DNA from: Entonaema liquescens
Taxonomy: Eukaryota > Ascomycota > Sordariomycetes > Xylariales > Xylariaceae
Direction: 5' to 3'
Length of the DNA: 64,000 bases
NCBI GenBank assembly: GCA_902805475.1
Contig: CADCSX010000005.1
Coordinates: 1,499,501-1,563,500 of the forward strand
Of the stretch, positions 11,205-19,143 are shown piece by piece (position 1 is the first letter of the stretch; each line of letters starts with the position of its first letter). The notes under the pieces are model-generated. The model was not told the DNA's origin. It made no database searches and saw only the letters and a program-made list of their open reading frames with translations. The translations under genes and the position numbers were made by a program.

Positions 11205-12851
11205 ATGATTAGTGTGAAGATGAGGAACATTCTATTATTCTATGGCTTGTTGCAAGCACGCCTTGCATGGGCGAGCGTTTCTCTCTCCTCGAGGGAGTCG
11301 AGTGCTGATTCAGCAACTCACGCGCTGGTACCGAAACAAGCGGAGTCTTTCCAGAATCCCGTGGTATATGAAGACTTCGCCGATAACGACGTCTCCGTCG
11401 GCCCAGACGGGTTATACTACTTCTCTGCCTCGAACATGCACTACAGTCCAGGTGCCCCGATCTTAAGATCTGGTGATCTCGTTAACTGGGAGCTTATCGG
11501 TCACTCCGTGCCCAGCCTCGACTTCGGCGAGAAGTACAATCTAACGAATGGCCACGCATATAGAGGTGGGACATGGGCGTCCACCATGCGGTTCCGCGAG
11601 AGTACTGGGCTTTGGTACTGGATTGGCTGCGTTGACTTCTGGTACACTTATATCTATACTGCCAAGGACGTTACTGGACCGTGGACCCGTGCGGCTGTGC
11701 TCCCAGGTGGCACATGCTACTATGACTGTGGCCTCCTTATAGACGATGATGATACGATGTATGTCGTATACGGTGCTACAGATGTGTCTATAGCTCAGCT
11801 ATCCAAGGACGGGCTCAGCCAAGTGGAGACCAAACATATCTTTAGCGCCTCTGATGTAGGGAAGGATGGGATCGAAGGCAACCGTATATACAAAAAGGAT
11901 GGTTTCTACTACATCCTCGACGACCACCCTGGTGATATTACCTACATCTGGAAATCCGAAAGCCCCTGGGGTCCTTATGAGAGCAAGATACTGGTTAACA
12001 GTGTAAAATCTCCCGTGCCTAATGGGGGAGTTCCACACCAAGGAAGTCTGATTCAGGCGTCAACAGGTGACTGGTACTACATGTCTTTCACATGGGCGTA
12101 TCCCAATGGCCGTATGCCTGTTTTGGCTCCAGTGAAGTGGGGCGATGATGGCTTCCCCCTTTTTGTTGCTGACGAGTCTGGTGGATGGGGTTCATCTTAT
12201 CCGGCGCCACTCCCTATCAAGACCGTCCAAGAATGGACTCGTACCGACACGTTTGATGGCGATACATTAGGCTCAGACTGGGAATGGAATCATAACCCTG
12301 ACGAGACGAAGTTCAGGGTTGGTAATGGCGGAGTAACACTATCAACTGCGACAGTGACGAATGATCTATACGCGGCGCGCAACACCCTAACCCATCGTAT
12401 CCATGGAGAATTTCCCGTCGGCACTCTCCAAGTTGATTTTACTAATATGGCTGATGGTGACCGATTCGGCCTTGCGGCTTTCCGCGATCGCACCGCTTAT
12501 ATTGGTATTCACCGCGATGGGTCCAAATACACATTATCCGTCTTGCACAACATCACCCAGGAAGAATCTGCTTGGAATACGACTAGTTTGGGAGACATAG
12601 TTGCAACAGCAGCGGATATTCCTAAGAATAAGATAATATGGCTTCGAGCGTCGCTAGATGCCCGTGCAAGCGGTAGTTTTGCGGCCAACTTCTCATATAG
12701 CACAGACGGGCAGAAGTTTACACAATTAGGAGAGTCTTACACGATGTATACCAACTGGGCGTATTTCATGGGCTATCGCTTTGGCATCTTCAACTATGCA
12801 ACTAAAAAGCTAGGCGGCTCAATCCGAGCTTTATCTTTTACAAGTGCTTAA
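11205..12851 (+). CDS. Secreted GH43 family glycosidase (beta-xylosidase / arabinofuranosidase-like)
   Basis: Single exon, 548 residues. The N-terminus after MISVKMRN has a hydrophobic core (ILLFYGLLQARLAWA), typical of a signal peptide. The five-bladed GH43 catalytic domain spans about residues 45-340: ADNDVSVGPDGLYYFSAS carries the candidate catalytic-base Asp, DCGLLIDDDDTMYVVYG the pKa-modulating Asp, and GIEGNRIYKKDGFYY the candidate acid Glu. The C-terminal part (about 350-548, starting TRTDTFDGDTLGSDWEWNHN) looks like the concanavalin A-like beta-sandwich often attached to GH43 enzymes. The likely role is extracellular hydrolysis of plant hemicellulose side chains or xylo-oligosaccharides. 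The exact substrate cannot be fixed from sequence. Several N-x-S/T sites fit secretion. Confidence 0.92.
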   Translation: MISVKMRNILLFYGLLQARLAWASVSLSSRESSADSATHALVPKQAESFQNPVVYEDFADNDVSVGPDGLYYFSASNMHYSPGAPILRSGDLVNWELIGHSVPSLDFGEKYNLTNGHAYRGGTWASTMRFRESTGLWYWIGCVDFWYTYIYTAKDVTGPWTRAAVLPGGTCYYDCGLLIDDDDTMYVVYGATDVSIAQLSKDGLSQVETKHIFSASDVGKDGIEGNRIYKKDGFYYILDDHPGDITYIWKSESPWGPYESKILVNSVKSPVPNGGVPHQGSLIQASTGDWYYMSFTWAYPNGRMPVLAPVKWGDDGFPLFVADESGGWGSSYPAPLPIKTVQEWTRTDTFDGDTLGSDWEWNHNPDETKFRVGNGGVTLSTATVTNDLYAARNTLTHRIHGEFPVGTLQVDFTNMADGDRFGLAAFRDRTAYIGIHRDGSKYTLSVLHNITQEESAWNTTSLGDIVATAADIPKNKIIWLRASLDARASGSFAANFSYSTDGQKFTQLGESYTMYTNWAYFMGYRFGIFNYATKKLGGSIRALSFTSA

Positions 12852-13097
12852 AGCTAATAATTCAAAACAATTACGGAAGGAAATGATTAATTAGTATTCG
12901 AGTTTCCAAGATTTGTAATGGTTATGTATAGATATAGCGCGGGCCTGAACTTGCTCATCATGTCAAAGGCGTTGCTGTCGAAGGGGAAAGGACTTTGGGC
13001 TACCTACGTGGAATGGCGATTTTGGATATCAGCACTGCGCGCCCGGGGAGCTACGTAAAGTATATATTGAGTCTAGGTAGGTGCATAGTTGATGAGC

Positions 13098-13580
13098 TCA
13101 GTGTATGAGAAAGAAATCTCTCACGCGATCTACCTTGTCGTATTTATCCTCGTCAGCAAGCCTCGCCGAAGCCCAGAAAACCATATCGACCGCGTCTTCA
13201 TAGGTACTGGATACAGGAAATCCGAAATTTTGGCTGCCGATATCGTCGCTAGCCAAAAATTTCCTTAAACGCCACCAGGCGTATGCAAGCGCTTCCATTG
13301 CGCACCCAAACACCCAGAGGATGGCTGGAATCCCGAAAAGGCATATATAAAATGGCCTGTCAAGGAGGTCTGTGTTAATGTCCGCGAGAACAAATAGCGA
13401 GGCTAATAGCCCAAAGAAGGGCATGAACACGAATAAATCGAATATGAGGCCGATAAAGAGGCTAGTATAGTAGAAGCGTCGCAGGATAATATAGCATTTC
13501 CGGGCGTTGGAATATCGTGGTTTCTCCCTTATTGCAACCTCTTCCTTGGGCAATAGCGACTTTATTTCCGATGACGCCAT
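13098..13580 (-). CDS. Small hypothetical membrane protein
   Basis: Single exon, 160 residues, not recognised. Two hydrophobic segments can be seen: about residues 38-66 (YTSLFIGLIFDLFVFMPFFG onward) and about 76-98 (FYICLFGIPAILWVFGCAME). The N-terminus is short, charged and cytosolic-looking. The acidic C-terminal tail ends ADEDKYDKVDRVRDFFLIH. No signal peptide or known domain. It lies head-to-head with the SIR2-NACHT gene, 1.2 kb apart, with no evidence of co-function. It is probably a lineage-restricted gene. Confidence 0.6.
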   Translation of the reverse strand: MASSEIKSLLPKEEVAIREKPRYSNARKCYIILRRFYYTSLFIGLIFDLFVFMPFFGLLASLFVLADINTDLLDRPFYICLFGIPAILWVFGCAMEALAYAWWRLRKFLASDDIGSQNFGFPVSSTYEDAVDMVFWASARLADEDKYDKVDRVRDFFLIH

Positions 13581-14799
13581 TTTGTATTCGTAGGGTATTC
13601 GTAGGGTACTTGTAGAGTTGATTGCTGATTTAGAGATGTTTTCAGTGCCGCACGTGTATCTAACTTAGGAGGTACCTAGGTAGAATTTGAGGTAAGGCGG
13701 TATGTTAAAGGTACCTAAGTAGTCTTCTCGTGAGATTGTGGATCATGGATGTTGGGTATTGGTTTGTGAAAGGGGAAGATCGTATAAGATAAGTTCCTAA
13801 GGAACATCAATTGAAGGGGTCCCTTTTATTTATAGGTTGGGTATGATATGTACCTAGGTAAATAGGTAGGTGCGTGTATTGACCACTTGTTGGGTAAACC
13901 TTAAAGATTACACTTTACGCTAATTTATTTAATGACCGTGCTATATACCTAGAAATCTGATGCTGCGCGCATTGTATAGCGCGCCTACTGTAAGAGATCA
14001 TGTCCGTGTAGGAAGGTTTAATGTTGTTGGAAGCGCTAATGCTTGAGATAGCTGCCCCCTATTCTTACCAATTAAGAAAGGGTACAGCTGATATGTATAT
14101 TAACTATTATTAATGGCGTAGGACATCAAAGTTAACTTGAATAAGAATACTGAAGCGAGATAGTTTAAGGATTAGTTTTATCGGTACAATAACATATTAT
14201 ATAAGTACCTAACTATTGTATAACATGCCTCGGTGGTGCGTAGTCATCTGTTGACGGGTCTTTTATCCAGCTACCTACTGGGCCGCCGAAAAGAATACTC
14301 TACATATATTGCCTGAAAGTTGAACCGAAAATCCTAAAGTGTACCAAGGTAAAAATAAGATTACGAATACATTAGCTACAAATAACCCTTCAAGCTCATA
14401 TGCTACCTAGGCACTCCTATGAAAGACCTACGATTGGGTGGTTATCGTACGTGGTAAATTATTCGCGATATAAAAGTAAACACAGTTATAAAGAGGAAAG
14501 AAACTTTTAACACATGGCCTTGGGTTAACCATCTACTGAGAGTAACAGGAGGATGTTTATATGATGCCCGTTTTCGGGATCTTTCTTTGTTTACTTTACA
14601 TAATTATCCTTATAGGGCCGTTTTCATTTTCCTGGATTGCAAGTCCAGCACATTATCCAACTTCTTTGTTCAATACATGGTTTAAGCGGTGAATATCAGT
14701 ATGGTTCAGTTTATTTTTACTACCCCTGATTACAGAATTTACAGAACATCTCGTATTCACAATATCACTAAAACGTAATATATTTCAAAGAACAACAAC
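13581..14799. other. AT-rich intergenic region, 1.2 kb
   Basis: No gene seen. It contains several copies of the palindromic motif family around TACCTAGGTA (for example 13671-13683 and 13851-13860) and forms the shared upstream region of the small membrane protein and the SIR2-NACHT gene. Confidence 0.5.
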
Positions 14800-15024
14800 A
14801 TGGCCTCATCAAGACAGCATGGACCGAAGGCAGTGAGATCACATTCCCCGCGACAGCTGCGGAGTAATAGTAACCCAGCACCGCCATCTCCATCGCCGTT
14901 GAGCCGGCGAGGAAATCGACCTGGCACACCACCACGACCAGGACCATCACCGTCATCACCAAAGCAACCATCCACACCACCACCACAACCACCACCACAA
15001 CCACAACCACAACCACAACCACAA

Positions 15025-15103
<79 letters not shown>

Positions 15104-17957
15104 CAGCACCATCGCCATCGGTACCATCAGCGGGACCGACGCCAACAACATCGCAGCAGCAGGGCCAGACTACGAATGTCGTCGATCCCGATCAACAGGA
15201 AAAGGAAAAAGAGGCCAACAGAAGACAAGCAGAAGCTATACAGAAACTTCGACAGGAACTGAACGCTGGGAAGTTGGTGATCTGCACTGGATCCGGAGTA
15301 ACTCTACACGCGGTCCCTGGTACTGAAAGGAGACGTATGGGGGTATGTAACTTAAAAGCTTCCCTCACAGTATATCCAGATGGCGATTGAGCTTTGAGTA
15401 GACCTGCTCAGCATACGCATTGTAGTCATATTCTCCAGAACCATGAAGTATTCCCTACTAAAAATAGAGATCTAACCTTTGCTATCCTTGATGTAGTGGG
15501 GTGGATTGGTCGACAATGGGCTCCAATACCTTGAAGACCAAGCCAAACCGATCGTCGACCGAAATAGGCGCGACTTCGACCGGGCGAAAGAACTACTCAA
15601 AGTCTCAGATAGGTCAATGCAGGACCAATTCGAAGCGATAAACAGACTGGAGGCGCTTTTTACCAAGCGTCCTGATCTTTTTGCGGGCTGGTTGAAACAT
15701 CAGTTTCAGTCTTTATATGATCTCACTGTCGATAGAAGCATCCTTGACAGCCTGAGACAACTCCACCGACGTGGTGCGATGCTGTTAACTACTAATTACG
15801 ACGACCTACTCGAGAAACACTGCGGTGTTGCCCCTATTGGCCGGTCGGATGAAGATGGCCTCATGTCATTTCAGCGAAAATCTATCGACGGCGTTTTCCA
15901 TCCCCACGGCCACTGGAAGGATCCTGACAATATTGTCTTATCCGCGCGTAATTATCATGGTACGTTGGTTTCTTCAGGTGCTGCGGATAATCCGTTTAGT
16001 GAGCTCGCTAACATTCTACAGTAAGTTGAATAAGCCCGTTAGGTAACATCCTATAGACGATAGAAAGGGATAGGTCTATTTACCTTATGATAAGCAGAGC
16101 TCGTAAGCTAACCTAGGGTCACAACCTCCATTAGGACGTGATTCAAGATAAGGGAGTTCAGGAAGCCTTGAGGAATATAATTTCTACTAGAACTGTTTTA
16201 TGGTGCGTTGGGCCGTCCCTGATCCTTGGTTTACCTATTGTCTTGTCCATATAAGCTAATACTCAGTAGTAAGCAAGATTGCAGTGGCTGTTTTCATCCA
16301 GTGACATTCTTTAGGAAAATTGCAAGCTAACTTATGCCTTTTTCTCTCATACAGTTGGGTACGTATAAGTTTTCTAATCTTCTGTCTATTTCCCTTGATT
16401 CCATGTATAGCTAACATGTAGTAGTAAGTGAAATCTCCAACCATTATTCCCACGAATGCCCTCTGGCAGTTCTCTGGGTGATGGAATTGTATACATTAGG
16501 TAGAGACTCGAATACTAATATGGTATGTTTCACCCAGTTGGAGCAGGTGGAGGCTTAGACGATCCTAATTGGGGTCAACTTCTGCGTTGGGTTGGGGAGA
16601 AGTACAAAGGAAGAGGGCCTGCTCATTACGTGTTACTCCCAAAGACTGAGGTGAACGAGATACCTCATATGCCTTTAAATATTCTCACGTGTGAGGGTCG
16701 CAATGATATTGCTCCCTGGCTGACGGGCTTGCTGGGCCCAGGTGAGCACCGTGAGGGCACTGGTAAGCAGTTCGAAAAGACAAACTTATGGCATATCTAA
16801 CGCAAGTCTGAAGTGAATGAGCAACCGGATGACGTCGAGCGAGTAAAGATTCATCGTTGGCTATCTCCTGTAAATCAATCTCAATTTCTTAAAGACCACT
16901 CCGATATCCAGGACACGGTAACGCCATTTCATCAGTCAGTCACAGGTGTGCCAAACTTTTGGGATACGAACGATTCTTCGTTTGTATGGTTAACTGGAAA
17001 CGGTATGTCTACCTGGGGTGTTGTGTTGTTTTTCTCTCTTAATGGTGTGGCTGATTGTTTATATCTACAGGGGGTTTTGGCAAGACAATGTTTTGCTCTT
17101 CGGTCATAAGTAGTACAAGGCAAAACTGCCGTTTACAAAACGGAAATCGGGCCCGAGACTCTCTAGGCTATTTCTTCTGTTCTACCAACGAGGTGTTTGA
17201 GAGACAATCGACACCCGTGCACCACGAGTTTGGTGTATTTTGCCGTACAGTTATTGATCAACTGTGCCCACCCAAGGTCGTATATCCAGCCCTTCATAAA
17301 TTGTACACTACGTGTACGGAATACCATCCTGCAAGGCACCCTAGCAATACGGAGCTTCGAGACGTCCTCCTAGATATCATAGAGGACCTAAGTCGCGGGA
17401 AATCTCCCATCGAGCCGGGTGAGACGTACCTGGTTATTGACGGGTTCGATAAGCTCCCAAGAAATAGACAGGGTCCATATCTGGAGCTTGTTAAGGAAAT
17501 AAGAGCGCGCAATTTCCAACATTTTCACTTCCTAATATCCAGTCGAGACGCTCCAAGGATCAGAAATCCCCTGAAACACTGGGGGAAATGGACTGAGATA
17601 GCCTGTAACCATGACACCGTGGGGAAGCTTATTCGGGACTTTGTTACCAGAAGCATTCATAGCGAACCGCAATTCTTTGATTTAGCACAGGCAGCCCGTG
17701 GGCCCGTGACGTTATGGCTGATTGATGAACTAGCGAACAGTGGACACACGTAAGTTATACTCGCCCCTTTGACTATATTCCTAATTGAGCTGTTCTAATC
17801 AACCACCCACCATAGGTTTTGGTGGGTCTACTGGAAGTTGCAAGACTTGAAAGAATTGGACTTCCTCGATAAAGCATCGATACAGAGGGTTTTGAAAGAT
17901 GGAGAGGATATTGAGCCAGAGGATCCGCCAGCTCGAAGACGTAGACTAACGAGGTAG
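14800..17957 (+). CDS. polyQ / SIR2-like / NACHT-type STAND NTPase, truncated and possibly disrupted
   Basis: Hand-assembled exons: 14800-15342, 15497-15959, about 16148 onward, up to 16762, 16814-17002, 17071-17749 and 17816-17957. The Pro/Gln-rich N-terminus (about residues 30-120, with a pure polyQ run) leads into a SIR2-like domain: GKLVICTGSGVTL (about 157, nucleotide-binding loop), TTNYDDLLEKH (about 279, candidate catalytic Asn), HPHGHWKDPDNIVLSARNYH (about 317, candidate catalytic His) and GAGGGLDDPNWGQLLRWVGE. A linker KIHRWLSPVNQSQFLKDH precedes a NACHT-type NTPase: Walker A GNGGFGKT (rebuilt across intron 17003-17070), Walker B YLVIDGFDKL and FHFLISSRD. The protein ends soon after a FWWVYWKLQDLKELDFLD segment, where NLR relatives continue into ankyrin, WD40 or TPR repeats. 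SIR2-like domains of this type usually cleave NAD. The two weak points are 15960-16147 (intron with donor GTACGT proposed) and an insertion at 16207-16541. The gene may therefore be a pseudogene. Confidence 0.72.
14985..15102 (+). repeat. CAACCA/CAACAG hexanucleotide repeat encoding Pro-Gln and polyglutamine
   Basis: A run of CCACAA units (Pro-Gln) passes into about a dozen CAACAG units (Gln-Gln). It lies in the first exon of the SIR2-NACHT gene and stays in frame. The antisense frames read as polyvaline or polyleucine-like and are shadows. Confidence 0.9.
16207..16541. other. ~330-bp insertion flanked by a 5-bp direct repeat inside the SIR2-like domain
   Basis: Coding sequence reading TRTVLWCVG stops making sense after GTTGG at 16207-16211 and resumes at a second GTTGG at 16537-16541 as VGAGGGLDDPNWG. 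Collapsing the two copies joins the two halves in frame. The inserted part has stop codons in the gene's frame, no open frame of note and only weak terminal inverted similarity (TGGG...CCCA). It could be a MITE or a solo-LTR-like relic. A phase-compatible but weak intron (16229-16537, donor GTTTAC, acceptor CACCCAG) could still remove most of it. Confidence 0.5.
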
Positions 17958-19143
17958 ACTCGAGCCACCTTCTAGGGTTCACTAAGTAATGTTACCATAT
18001 TGAGTATATTGAGTATATTTTGGTATAGATGAGCATATGGTGGGCATTGAGTAGGAAGTTAACCGTTGAGTTAGATAGATATAGGTTAGGTAACTGTATG
18101 TCTTTTCAATATGGATAAGGTACCTGTTGATTATTTTCAAAAAAGAAAAGAATAGTTAGGGAATGTTGTAATAAAACAACAAAAAAATAATTTGCGACAC
18201 TGGCCTGATTCGAACAGGCGCCTCCGAAGAGATGTGATTTCGAGTCACACGCGTTAGACCACTCTAAGAGAGAATTAGGATATTGTTTTAATTTTTGAAA
18301 CTATGGGAGAACTTACCCGCCACAGTGCCATTTGTCCTTTTTGTGACATGCTTCATTGAGATGTTAAAATTCTCTATGTACTTCGTACGAGGGAAATAGT
18401 CTATACTAGTTAGTGGTATGGATTACGTGGGACGAATATTGACACTAGGTACGCAACGCAGCGCAGCGGGGCACAGACAGAACACAGGGCATTGCACTAG
18501 GTAGATGAGTTGAAATTTATTTTAACTAATTGACCAAAGAAAAAGGGGCATACTAATAATGTACCTATGTAGATGCCTGTTTTGGTTGTTGGGATGGTGA
18601 CACAAAGAATACCTTATATACAATGCACCTTCTTTTAGGTTATTCATCCCCTATTCTTAGATCAAACAATTCCTCAGGTGATTATAGCACGTGAATTCCA
18701 TAGGTGAATGGTCCTGAGAATGGATCATCCTGCTTATCGTCGCACATATTTCATGTATTTCATGCGTTATCTCTTATCTTGTTACCTCACGTGGTACAGA
18801 GAATGACGCTAAGCCCTAAATCGAGTACTTGTGCAGGGATTGCGTAGGTGGATGCCCTGACGCACAGGTATTACCGTTTCTCCGTCAACCAGAAATGAAC
18901 AAACAATTTAATTTGGCATAGTTATGGAACTGACTAAAGAAATCAATTTCCGGAACCCTCCGCTCTCCTCCAACTCCGAGACTCTGCTTTAGCCCCAGTC
19001 TTACGGCTATGCGTTACGTTAAACTGTAGTTCCAAGAAACATTCAAGAAATATTCAGAGTAAATACTCATCTCTATTATTTCTTCACCTATCCTCTCAAC
19101 TGTTTTTAACAGTAACTACTAGCGCTTTTTTCCTTGAGCCTGG
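17958..19143. other. Intergenic region, 1.2 kb, with a tRNA-Ser-like element
   Basis: Apart from the tRNA-like sequence at 18195-18276 I see no gene. The last 150 bp before 19144 are pyrimidine-rich, as in many fungal 5' leaders. Confidence 0.5.
18195..18276 (-). tRNA. tRNA-Ser(CGA)-like sequence, probably a pseudogene
   Basis: On the minus strand there is a class II tRNA outline of 82 nt. It has a D-stem TTAG/CTAA around AGTGGT, an anticodon stem TGTGA/TCACA with loop CTCGAAA (anticodon CGA, Ser), a long variable arm CTC-TTCG-GAG and a perfect T-arm GCCTG-TTCGAAT-CAGGC, with discriminator G. The 3' acceptor strand CAGTGTC expects GACACTG at the 5' end, but the sequence there is AATTCTC, which pairs at only three or four of seven positions. 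No CCA is encoded, as expected. The body is intact and the 5' end replaced or decayed, so a working tRNA is doubtful. Confidence 0.6.

Noticed and set aside
14985..15102. Regular repeat that could be mistaken for a CRISPR array
   Set aside because: The unit is 6 nt with no spacers, lies in a coding frame, and the genome is eukaryotic.
14768..15151. Long antisense frame rich in Val/Ala and a second antisense frame at 14757-14975
   Set aside because: They are reverse-strand readings of the CAACAG/CCACAA repeat that encodes polyQ on the plus strand; no independent support.
16763..16813. In-frame TAA at 16798 read as a nonsense mutation in the STAND gene
   Set aside because: A 51-nt intron with GTAAGC donor, CTAAC branch site and phase-matched acceptor removes it cleanly.
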